From contig NZ_CANLRP010000006.1 of the NCBI RefSeq assembly GCF_947493425.1, forward strand, positions 53,313 to 117,312: a stretch of 64,000 bases of DNA, given 5' to 3'. Shown here in pieces: positions 16,175-24,088 of this stretch. The translations under genes were made by a program, and so were the position numbers. The stretch's first letter is position 1. Each line of letters opens with the position of its first letter. Under the pieces are notes generated by a model. The model had not been told where the DNA came from. It did no database searches and was given only the letters and a program-made list of their open reading frames with translations. Source of the DNA: an uncultured Microscilla sp. (GTDB taxonomy: Bacteria; Bacteroidota; Bacteroidia; Cytophagales; Microscillaceae).

Positions 16175-18628
16175 TCAAACTACCAACCCCTTCAACTTCT
16201 GATACTCCACCTCATTAAAATTATCGATAGACTCTTCAATGGCGGTTTTCCACTGCACAAGGGTAGGATTTTTCTCTTGGTCAAGCGGCTTTAATATACT
16301 CAATAGCGTAGTTACCTCGTAAAACTCAACCTTGTTAAGGGCTTGCACAAATGGCTTAAGTGCTTGTTTTTCTTCCTGACTCAAAACTATTGCAGTAGCT
16401 TCTTTGTCAGCTTCTATAGGGTGGGCTTGCTTAGCAGCACCAGAAGTAGTATTTTTTTCCTGTAACTCAGTTCGGGGTAAGTCAAACATAAACGTGGTAC
16501 CCACCCCTACCTGCGATACTACCTTGATTTTACTTCGATGTGACTCTACTGCCATTTTACAAAAAGTAAGTCCTATTCCCGTAGAACTGGTATTGGCAAA
16601 CTCACGGGCTTCAAGCTGCATAAAAGGTTCAAAAATTTGCTTAAACTTGTCTTCCGGTATTCCCTGACCACTATCGGCAATGGCAAAATGAATGTACCCC
16701 AAAGGGCTTTGATCGTCTGCGGGCAGCATCTCAGCCGAAAGCATAATTTTACCCCCCGGATCGGTATACTTAATCGCATTACTTAGCAAGTTTTCGTATA
16801 CCCTACCTATGTACTTACTGTCGTACTTGGCGTAATACTCAGTAGGCACATTATTTTCTATAACAATGCTTTTTTCTCTAATTGCTGAACGCAAAATATT
16901 GACTGCATTTTGTATCCCTGTAAACATTTGGTGGGCAGCAAGTTGCAAAGGCAGTTCAGAATTGGCATAAGTCTGAATAGCCAGCATATCTTCTATGTAT
17001 ACTTTAATGCGTGTACTTGCTTGATGAATGTCCTGCAAACGTTTTTTTATTTTAGGGTTGATGTTATAGTTCGTTGCCTCCATTTTACTATTTACCAGCA
17101 CTGCCCCCAAAGGATTTTTCAGGTCGTGTACAATCATATTGGTCAGCTTATCCTTATACTTTTGCAGCTGATCCAGTTTTTTATTTGCCTCCTCCAGTTT
17201 ACGATTCGCAACTTCCAATTCTTTCTTCTTTTGCAGCTCTACAATGTTGCGCTGAAGCGCTTCGTTTTGTTGCTCTATTTGCCCTTTACTTTGAGTAAGC
17301 TGGGTGTTTACTGCATTGAGCTTTTGGATCATATTTTTGCGACGGCGGTTCGACAGGATAAATACCAACAATAAAATTAATAACAGCAGGCTGATAAGAG
17401 AGGCTATGATAATATTGAAACGATGGCGGGCTACTTGAGCCCTTTGTTCTGCCGAAAGGCGTTCCTTGTCTGCCCTGAGGCGTTTCTTTTCTTCTTCGGC
17501 CGCCAAACTATCTGCCCTTACCCTCTTTAAGCGTTCCTGAATAGTAGTGTAGCGTAAATCGGCATCTTTAAGCTCTTTATTAGCAGACCTTATATTTTGC
17601 AATTTGCCTCTCAGTTCTTCTACGTTGCCCCCACGTTGTTTAAGCTCATCTTCGAGGCTTTTTACTACCAATAACAACTTTTTTACGTCAGCGTCTTCTT
17701 TTACCTGTTCCGACAACCGATTGATTTGGCGTTTGAGGGTATTGATAGAATCTTTTTCAGAGTTCAACTCATTATTCTTACGATTAATCTCCATAACCAA
17801 CGCCTGTATTTTGGTTTGAAGTGTGGCAATAGAGTCCAGTTTTTCTTCTTCCTCCTTTTCCAAGTTTTTTATTTCAGCCTTTGCTTGCTTTATATCCTTG
17901 AGGTAATTGTTTTCTTGGGTGAGCATTCTTTGCAGGTTTTTCTGCAGCAGGCTCAGGCTATCATCCAAGGCTTTGCTTCGATTAATAATACGCAGAATGT
18001 TGCTTTGTGTACGGGCTATTTTCTTAGGAATGGCTTTCTTTAAACTATCGTATTTTGCCAAAGTTTGCAAGGCGGGTTTTGCCTGGTCAGAGTCCAGGCT
18101 TAAACCTCGTGCCCGTATATTAGGCTTGTTTAGGTCAAAGCGCAGACGGTTGTTTACTACCTTTAGGTTTATACAACTTTGGGCAGCCAGTACCGGAAAT
18201 AGTTTGGGTTTGGTAAAAAGGTCTTGCTTTTCGCTCACTATCAAGCAATGTACCTCCCTGAGGCGGGCAAATACTATCTTCAGGTTTAGGTTGCTGCTTT
18301 CGCTAATAAATAGTACGTGGCAGGGTCTTATTTGCAGCACATTGGTAAAGTGGATGACTTCAGTGTTTACACCCGCTATTTTTTTTTGCGACAAGTAATT
18401 ATTCATTAAACGATATACATATTTATCGCCCAGAATACCTATCCTAAACTTTTTGCCGTAAGCAGCACTTACCGGCCAGTTAACATGCTCGGTAAACTTG
18501 TGTAAAAAAAGTGCCTGGTAGGTGTAGTTTTTGGTTTGGGCATAGGTTTTTAGTACAAAGCCTCCGACAAGCGACAGGAGTATTGTAAAGATAAAAACCT
18601 TGGTAATATGTAGAAAAATTCTCGCCAT
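16175..18628 (-). CDS. Sensor histidine kinase with N-terminal YfiR-like (DUF4154) domain
   Basis: An 817-residue protein. A signal peptide or anchor at 1-30 is followed by a YfiR/DUF4154-type periplasmic domain at about 34-180, with the expected FLHKFTEHVNWP start, FRIGILGD, PCHVLFIS and a Cys pair at 127/152. A long periplasmic coiled coil (about 200-400) leads to one membrane segment (404-426), a second coiled coil, and the kinase core: His501 in IVHDLKNPLG, N box ENLLSNAIKYTD (612-623), DSGQG and GIGL. The C-terminal module at about 748-814 ends IDNFNEVEYQKL. YfiR domains in other bacteria sense redox or envelope state and act through a partner. A YfiR domain fused to a kinase implies direct coupling here, by inference. 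Confidence 0.88.
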   Translation of the reverse strand: MARIFLHITKVFIFTILLSLVGGFVLKTYAQTKNYTYQALFLHKFTEHVNWPVSAAYGKKFRIGILGDKYVYRLMNNYLSQKKIAGVNTEVIHFTNVLQIRPCHVLFISESSNLNLKIVFARLREVHCLIVSEKQDLFTKPKLFPVLAAQSCINLKVVNNRLRFDLNKPNIRARGLSLDSDQAKPALQTLAKYDSLKKAIPKKIARTQSNILRIINRSKALDDSLSLLQKNLQRMLTQENNYLKDIKQAKAEIKNLEKEEEEKLDSIATLQTKIQALVMEINRKNNELNSEKDSINTLKRQINRLSEQVKEDADVKKLLLVVKSLEDELKQRGGNVEELRGKLQNIRSANKELKDADLRYTTIQERLKRVRADSLAAEEEKKRLRADKERLSAEQRAQVARHRFNIIIASLISLLLLILLLVFILSNRRRKNMIQKLNAVNTQLTQSKGQIEQQNEALQRNIVELQKKKELEVANRKLEEANKKLDQLQKYKDKLTNMIVHDLKNPLGAVLVNSKMEATNYNINPKIKKRLQDIHQASTRIKVYIEDMLAIQTYANSELPLQLAAHQMFTGIQNAVNILRSAIREKSIVIENNVPTEYYAKYDSKYIGRVYENLLSNAIKYTDPGGKIMLSAEMLPADDQSPLGYIHFAIADSGQGIPEDKFKQIFEPFMQLEAREFANTSSTGIGLTFCKMAVESHRSKIKVVSQVGVGTTFMFDLPRTELQEKNTTSGAAKQAHPIEADKEATAIVLSQEEKQALKPFVQALNKVEFYEVTTLLSILKPLDQEKNPTLVQWKTAIEESIDNFNEVEYQKLKGLVV

Positions 18629-18693
18629 CTAAAACTTACAACCAGATTGTATGGTGGGTGAAAATCAATAAATTAACCATTGGAAACAAGTTC

Positions 18694-20613
18694 TCAGGCA
18701 ATAGATTTTACCAATTCTTTATATTCCAGTTCATTATAGTTGTCAATGGCATTTTGCAACGCCTTTTTCCACTGAGCCAGGTTAGCGTTTTCGCTGGTAT
18801 TGAGCCTTGCCAGTACCTCTTCCAAATCGCTTACCTCGTATAACTCATAATGATTCAATTCTTTGACAAAAGGGCGCAACACCGACTTGTCTTCCTCGCT
18901 TAATTGAATAGTGCTTTGTGCACCCATTGGGGCTGTGCCATTCTTTTTACTTTTGCCATTGAGCGTGCTTACCGAGGTTTTGCCTGGCAAATACGATTTT
19001 TTGGGTTTCTTATGGGTATAGGCAAGATCAAAGGTAAAAGTGGTACCTTGCCCCAGCTCTGAGGTAACTCCTATTTTGCTTCCGTGCGACTCTAGGGCTA
19101 TTTTACAAAAAACCAACCCAAGGCTGCTAGAGGTTTCACTGGCAAAATGTCGGGCGTCTTTGTTTACAAAGGGTTCAAAAATCTCTTTGAACTTTTCTTT
19201 TGAAATGCCTTCGCCTGTATCTGAGAAGCTTACGTGAATAACTTGCCCCTTTACCTCAGCATCGAAGCGAATGCTGCCTCCGGTAGGGGTAAACTTGATA
19301 GCATTGTTGAGCAGGTTGATAAACACCCGTTCTATAAATTTAAAGTTAAATAAACTGTACAGGTTTTCAGGAAAGTTGTTGTGTACCTGTAGGCTTTTTT
19401 GTTTGATAAAAGGGCGCATTTGTGCCACCGCCATTTCTGCTACTTCATACAATGAATTACTTTCGGTGGCTATCTTCAAGCCAGAGTAAGCATATTTTTG
19501 AATGGCCACAATATCGTCTATGTACGATTCTATGCGTTGGCTTGCAAAGTGAATTTCGCCCAGACGCGCCTTGAGGGTTTCTTTGGGGCAATCGGCGGTT
19601 TCTTCGGTACTATACCCCATGATTACGTTGAGCGGGTTACGCAAGTCATGCGCAATGGTAGTAGTGAGAATTTCCTTAGAGGTTTGAATCTGCTCTAATT
19701 CATCATTTTTTACTTTAATCTCTTGCTGCCCTATTGCTAGTTCTTCTTTACTGCGTTGTGCCTCTAGCAAGGTTTGTTGCAATGTTTTGCGTCCACGGCT
19801 TCTCAGGTAAAACACTAGCACCAATACCATAAGCACCAACACCAGTGCTACCAATCCAAAAATCTGCCACTGCGTTTTTTTCTTGCGTGCCTTAATCAAG
19901 TCTTGCTTTCTTTGTTCGGCTTCTTGTCGTTTCTGGATGTTATGCGTTAGCAACTCATCCTTTTCTTTCAGGCTTTTGTTTAGTTGGGCAAGTTTGCCTT
20001 GAACCAATTCATTGTGGCTGTCTTGGGTGCTCACCATAGACTCCTTAAGCGTGCCTATTTCTTGCTTTAAACTATCAATGGTTTGTTTGTTGGTTTCTTT
20101 GTCCAGCAATATCTGATTGGTCAGGCGATCTATTTTAAAAACCAAGCCAGCCAAGTGTTCTACCTCGGCAGGGTGCAATGGTTTGCCTTTCTTGAGTTTA
20201 TTGATAATAGAGCGTGTTCTTGTCTTTGGATCGTTAATTTTCTCTATGGTATTTTCAGCAATCAACGGTAGCTTAGTGGTGGGGGTTTGTTGCTTGGGCA
20301 TCTGTTTGTATAGCTTCATCAGCACTTGGTTACCTCTAATTTGTGCCGGAGTTTTCATTTCAAAACCCTTTTTGCGTGCCGCCATTTTGCCAATATCAAA
20401 TTGATCTGGCGAAACTGTAATTTCAAGCTTAAAATTGCCCAAACGATTGGTAAGTGTATAATAATTAGGAAAGTTTTTGAGGTACACCTTGGCGTGGTCT
20501 ACCGGAAGACTCTTGTCGTCTACCACTTTGCCCGAAAGTACTGTTTGAGCACCAGCAGTAGTATACAACAGTGAACAAAAACTAATAAAAAATATATAAA
20601 AAGGGTATTTCAT
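18694..20613 (-). CDS. Sensor histidine kinase with carboxypeptidase-regulatory-like domain
   Basis: A 639-residue protein. The signal peptide (1-22) is followed by a carboxypeptidase-regulatory-like beta domain (VLSGKVVDDKSLPVDHAKVYLKN, about 25-100) of the type usually found on TonB receptors. A helical stalk (120-245) leads to a membrane segment (249-270) and the kinase core: His322 in IAHDLRNPLN, N box INLLNNAIKFTP, DTGEG and a slightly relaxed G2 box SSSLGLVFCK. The C-terminal module at 570-636 matches the other two kinases. A minus-strand TATATTTG at 20644-20637 could be the -7 element, but its TTG spacing is wrong. Ligand and response regulator are not evident. Confidence 0.88.
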   Translation of the reverse strand: MKYPFYIFFISFCSLLYTTAGAQTVLSGKVVDDKSLPVDHAKVYLKNFPNYYTLTNRLGNFKLEITVSPDQFDIGKMAARKKGFEMKTPAQIRGNQVLMKLYKQMPKQQTPTTKLPLIAENTIEKINDPKTRTRSIINKLKKGKPLHPAEVEHLAGLVFKIDRLTNQILLDKETNKQTIDSLKQEIGTLKESMVSTQDSHNELVQGKLAQLNKSLKEKDELLTHNIQKRQEAEQRKQDLIKARKKKTQWQIFGLVALVLVLMVLVLVFYLRSRGRKTLQQTLLEAQRSKEELAIGQQEIKVKNDELEQIQTSKEILTTTIAHDLRNPLNVIMGYSTEETADCPKETLKARLGEIHFASQRIESYIDDIVAIQKYAYSGLKIATESNSLYEVAEMAVAQMRPFIKQKSLQVHNNFPENLYSLFNFKFIERVFINLLNNAIKFTPTGGSIRFDAEVKGQVIHVSFSDTGEGISKEKFKEIFEPFVNKDARHFASETSSSLGLVFCKIALESHGSKIGVTSELGQGTTFTFDLAYTHKKPKKSYLPGKTSVSTLNGKSKKNGTAPMGAQSTIQLSEEDKSVLRPFVKELNHYELYEVSDLEEVLARLNTSENANLAQWKKALQNAIDNYNELEYKELVKSIA

Positions 20614-20964
20614 AAACCTGTAAGAGTCGCTTTTATCAAATATAACGAAATATTTTCAAAATAATATGGCTGTTGAGTGTACAATCTGGTATAAAACAAG
20701 CTGACTGTGCCAAAGATCAACGGTAAAATACAATGATCATTATTTTTATACAAAACTAAAAAAATGTTTGCAATCAAACCTTTGTCCAGCGTTACAAGCA
20801 CCACGACTTGCCACATACACAAGCTTCTACAAAGTAGTGTTTTGCCCGGCAGCTTTGGGGTACTTTATTGTAATTAGGTAAATGATATACCCTTCTCTCA
20901 AAAGATAGAACAAGCAAAGAAGTATTTAAACCAAATAAATTGTTAGAAAAGTTTTTTTATTTAT

Positions 20965-20996
20965 TTGTTTTTAATAATTAGAAAACCTTAACTTTG
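20965..20996 (+). promoter_or_regulatory. Promoter of secG
   Basis: TTG at 20965-20967, a 21-base spacer and TAACTTTG at 20989-20996, a full TANNTTTG match. This places the start about 25 bases upstream of the secG ATG in an A+T-rich region. Confidence 0.6.
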
Positions 20997-21026
20997 CAGC
21001 CCTAAACTAAGAAAATTGCGGAAAGT

Positions 21027-21392
21027 ATGTATAACATAATAATCGTCTTAATCATCGTTGTTGCCGTATTGTTGGTATTAGTAGTATTGGCACAAAACTC
21101 TAAAGGTGGCGGATTGAACAGCTCGTTTGGTGGTAGCTCAAGCCCAATGATTGGAGTAAAAAAAACAGGAGACTTGCTGGAAAAAGTTACTTGGGGGTTT
21201 GCTGTGGCATTGTTTGTACTAGTATTAATTACTAAAATACCTGCAATTAGTGGAAAAGGTGGAAGCTCAGGAGACGAAAATCCAGAAGGCATTGAAGCTG
21301 GTGTTCCAGTGAATACCCCTAAAAAAACTACCCCATCTAACAAAACTACCAAACCTGCTGAAGGCACCAACAAGCCTGCTGACAAGAAATAA
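21027..21392 (+). CDS. secG: Preprotein translocase subunit SecG
   Basis: A 121-residue two-span membrane protein. The first hydrophobic segment (IIIVLIIVVAVLLVLVVLAQ) is followed by the SecG signature NSKGGGLNSSFGGSS and a second span near 55-70. The C-terminal 45 residues are a hydrophilic low-complexity tail rich in Thr, Lys and Pro, longer than in Escherichia coli SecG but common in Bacteroidota. SecG assists SecYEG-SecA protein export at the inner membrane. It is a single-gene unit with its own promoter and a strong terminator. Confidence 0.93.
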   Translation: MYNIIIVLIIVVAVLLVLVVLAQNSKGGGLNSSFGGSSSPMIGVKKTGDLLEKVTWGFAVALFVLVLITKIPAISGKGGSSGDENPEGIEAGVPVNTPKKTTPSNKTTKPAEGTNKPADKK

Positions 21393-21438
21393 TCCCAATA
21401 ATTAATCGGCAGTATCGCCCATCACAAAAAATTAGACT

Positions 21439-21469
21439 GGAAGTGTAATTCGTTACACTTCCTTTTTTT
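21439..21469 (+). terminator. Rho-independent terminator with UUCG tetraloop
   Basis: GGAAGTGTAA and TTACACTTCC form a perfect 10-bp stem closed by TTCG, followed by seven T. It sits 47 bp after the secG stop. Confidence 0.93.
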
Positions 21470-21558
21470 ATGCCCAACAAAGTAATGCACATGTGCGGTC
21501 AGTTTCAGAATATTTGTTAATATTGAACAAACGAACAACCCAAAACTTACTTTGTTAT

Positions 21559-22461
21559 ATGCTATCCAGAAAACTTATACTTATCCCTTTGTTAATGGTG
21601 GCTTTTGCGTGTACAAAAGACCAGTCAAAACAAGCCGGTGACTCTACCAAAGTAATCAACAAGAAAGACACAGCAAAAAAAGTCAAATTACCACCCCAAA
21701 AAAATTATAAAAGAATTGTCACTATAGGCAAAAGCATTACCCAAATCGTATTTGAACTGGGAGTGGGCAACAAAGTAGTAGCAGTAGACAGACGTACTTC
21801 GCACGATTCGTTGCCGCAGGTAGGCTATGGACGGGTGCTCAGAAGCAAACTGGTAATGAAACACGAACCCGACCTCGTGTTGTCAGACATCAAAGGTAGT
21901 CCGGAAGAAAAAATGAATAACATTTTGGCAGAAGGTGTAGATTATGTGCGATACAACAACCCACCCAACATCGATTCTACCAAGGCATTGGTCAAAAAAA
22001 TTGCGCTAAGACTAAATAAGAAAACTGCCGGAGAAAAGATTATACAACGCCTGGACAGCACTTTGCGACTGATTCCGACGATGAAAAAAAATCGTAAGGA
22101 TACCGTAAAAGTAATGTATGTGCTGGCACGAGGTACCAATATACTGGTAGCAGGTCACAAAACAGCGGGAGAAGCTATCATTCAATTGGCTATAGCCAAA
22201 AATGCAGCCGATGTACTTGCCATTGAAGGAATGCGTAGACTTACCCCCGTAATGATGCAACAAGCCAACCCCGACTATATACTCATGAGCAATAAAAGCT
22301 GGGACAGTATTGGCGATAAGATGTTTGAAATGCCCGTATTGTTCGATTCCAGAGCAAGGCGAATGGGGCGCATTATTCACCTCGACGAAGAGGCACTGCT
22401 GGGCTTTGGGCTTGACGCTCCACAAACGGCCATAGAACTGTGTAAAAAGCTATATCAATAA
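21559..22461 (+). CDS. Haem/cobalamin-type periplasmic binding lipoprotein
   Basis: The best start is the ATG at 21559: it places a lipoprotein signal (LIPLLMVAFAC) at the N-terminus, whereas an in-frame ATG at 21493 would bury it. After a Lys-rich linker the class III binding-protein fold begins with RIVTIGKSITQIVFELG. The VGYGRVLRSKLVMKHEPDLVL stretch, the mid-protein long helix and TPVMMQQANPDYIL are typical of HmuT/BtuF-type proteins that deliver haemin or corrinoids to an ABC importer. No permease or ATPase gene is adjacent, so it is an orphan here. The ligand is inferred from overall resemblance to the haemin group. Confidence 0.8.
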   Translation: MLSRKLILIPLLMVAFACTKDQSKQAGDSTKVINKKDTAKKVKLPPQKNYKRIVTIGKSITQIVFELGVGNKVVAVDRRTSHDSLPQVGYGRVLRSKLVMKHEPDLVLSDIKGSPEEKMNNILAEGVDYVRYNNPPNIDSTKALVKKIALRLNKKTAGEKIIQRLDSTLRLIPTMKKNRKDTVKVMYVLARGTNILVAGHKTAGEAIIQLAIAKNAADVLAIEGMRRLTPVMMQQANPDYILMSNKSWDSIGDKMFEMPVLFDSRARRMGRIIHLDEEALLGFGLDAPQTAIELCKKLYQ

Positions 22462-22497
22462 TTAGTGCCGAAAACTTAGTTAAATCCTGCTTTTTTA

Positions 22498-22505
22498 TAC
22501 ATTTG
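22498..22505 (+). promoter_or_regulatory. Promoter -7 element of hisE
   Basis: TACATTTG fits TANNTTTG exactly and lies 37 bp before the chosen ATG. The -33 position, 19 bases upstream, reads TTA rather than TTG, so the promoter may be weak. Confidence 0.45.
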
Positions 22506-22541
22506 CAAAGCATTTTTGAATTAATTAAATCATACATAAAA

Positions 22542-22838
22542 ATGAATAACGAGCAGAGTTTGGCATTTTTGAGCAAACTGGAAAAAGTCATCCAAGACCG
22601 TCTGCAAAACCCATCAGAAGGGTCTTATACCTCTAAAATAGCCCAAAAAGGAGTAAATAAAGTGGCACAAAAAGTAGGGGAAGAAGCTGTAGAAACAGTG
22701 ATAGAAGCCATAAATGGTACTGAAGAGTTGCTCAAAGAAGAAGCCGCTGATTTGATTTACCACCTACTACTACTGCTCAACTATAAAGGGTTAGAACTCA
22801 AGGATATAGTAGAAGTCTTAGAAAAAAGGCATTCATAA
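22542..22838 (+). CDS. hisE: Phosphoribosyl-ATP diphosphatase
   Basis: A 98-residue protein from the ATG at 22542; a longer frame from 22503 would start inside the promoter. It is an all-alpha MazG-like pyrophosphohydrolase with the HisE pattern: RLQNPSEGSYTSKI, then the metal-binding GEEAVETVIEA and EEAADLIYHLLLLL. It removes pyrophosphate from phosphoribosyl-ATP, the second step of histidine synthesis, in the cytosol. Many Bacteroidota carry HisE fused to HisI; here it stands alone and no other his gene is in the window. HisE is preferred over dCTPase-type MazG because of its size and the SYTSKIA region. Confidence 0.88.
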   Translation: MNNEQSLAFLSKLEKVIQDRLQNPSEGSYTSKIAQKGVNKVAQKVGEEAVETVIEAINGTEELLKEEAADLIYHLLLLLNYKGLELKDIVEVLEKRHS

Positions 22839-22920
22839 GATGCTTTTCTGACAAAAGTGTTCACCAAAGGTGAGATGCTTAACATAAATTCAAAGAAAGG
22901 GCATTATTAGAGAGCTGTCA

Positions 22921-22953
22921 AAAAAAACCCCGTGCTATGATCAATAGACGGGG
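22921..22953 (-). terminator. Rho-independent terminator of the racemase pair
   Basis: CCCCGT (22928-22933) pairs with ACGGGG (22948-22953), with an inner CTAT/ATAG pair, and a run of seven T follows on the minus strand. It lies 30 bp past the stop of the ornithine/alanine racemase-family gene. Confidence 0.8.
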
Positions 22954-22982
22954 CTTTGTATAATATAACTTGTCCAAAATAT

Positions 22983-24053
22983 TTACTCTACTACTTTTTC
23001 TATATAGTTAGAGTTGAGCAAGCCCAGTGCACCCATATATTTTAGTTTAAAGGCTACCAAGTCGCCTACTTTATAGTTTTTTTTATTGTCCTTTAAGTCA
23101 AGTATCAACATGTCAGAACTGGCGCCTACCACCTCCAGGCCTTTGTCTTGTGGAATCAAAAAATCGGGATTAATGTCAAGCAAACCAACGTCTAGGATAC
23201 CCCTAAAAGTAGTGCGCCCAAAATCCTCTTCATTTAATTCAAATACTTCACCACTGGGGTTTTCGGCAAGCACTCCGGCAGGTACTATCGGCTTTTCGTT
23301 TACTTCTATAATCTCGGCAAACAGCTCCAATACATCAGTTTCCATGCCGTCTATAATCGAGTTATCAAACAAATTGTTTCCCCAAAACAACGCCTCTCCC
23401 AAACGAAAGTGATTGACACCATCAGGTAATTGTTTGTGTAATAGTAAGGGTAACGTAACGGTGGTTCCAGCAGATATAAAGGGGATTTGTCGCTTAAATT
23501 TCAATTCAATAATTTGCTTGTAAAGGCTCAGCTGAATCAGTTTATCTTCTGAAGGCATTACTCCATGCAAACAATTCAAGTTGGTACCCAGCCCTACCAC
23601 TTTGATATTAGGTAGTTGAAATATTTTTTCATAAAAATCAATAATCTCCTCCCTCATTACTCCTTCTCGCAAGTCACCCAACTCAAGCATAATCACTACC
23701 CGATGGGTTTTATCCTGGCGTTGGGCTTCTTCTGATAACAATTTAATTGTAAAGTATTCGGTATTAAGACTAACATCAGCATAAGTAACAATACTTTTAA
23801 TGCTACGTTTTGCTGGCGGCTTAATATATACAGTAGTAATATCTTTGTTAATCTTCTTGATTAATTTAAGGTTACTGATACGTGAGTCACACAACTCTGT
23901 TATTCCGAGGTTTATTACCTCCTCGATGTATTTCTGATTACCACAAAGAAGCTTTGTAACAATGCCCCATTGAATATTCTGCTGACCGAATAAGCTTTGT
24001 AAAAATTGATAATTATGCTTTAACTTGTTTCTGTAAAGTTTTATAAATGCCAT
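22983..24053 (-). CDS. Alanine/ornithine racemase-family PLP enzyme
   Basis: A 356-residue fold-type III PLP protein, distinct from canonical alanine racemase. The probable PLP lysine is in VTKLLCGN (about residue 34). Family marks are ELCDSRISNLKLIKKI, VIMLELGDLREGV, GLGTNLNCLHGVMPS, the phosphate-binding AGTTVTLPLL and FRLGEALFWGN. These match the ornithine racemase/YhfX group rather than Alr. It lies 35 bp downstream of alr on the same strand, so they are probably one operon supplying D-amino acids. Which amino acid it racemises (ornithine, lysine, alanine or another) cannot be told from the sequence. Confidence 0.85.
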   Translation of the reverse strand: MAFIKLYRNKLKHNYQFLQSLFGQQNIQWGIVTKLLCGNQKYIEEVINLGITELCDSRISNLKLIKKINKDITTVYIKPPAKRSIKSIVTYADVSLNTEYFTIKLLSEEAQRQDKTHRVVIMLELGDLREGVMREEIIDFYEKIFQLPNIKVVGLGTNLNCLHGVMPSEDKLIQLSLYKQIIELKFKRQIPFISAGTTVTLPLLLHKQLPDGVNHFRLGEALFWGNNLFDNSIIDGMETDVLELFAEIIEVNEKPIVPAGVLAENPSGEVFELNEEDFGRTTFRGILDVGLLDINPDFLIPQDKGLEVVGASSDMLILDLKDNKKNYKVGDLVAFKLKYMGALGLLNSNYIEKVVE

Positions 24054-24088
24054 GTATCTGGTAATTGGTTAAAAATATATTCAATGCC

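Noticed and set aside
17907..18398. 163-residue antisense frame
   Set aside because: It is a shadow of the YfiR-kinase gene, with no motifs of its own.
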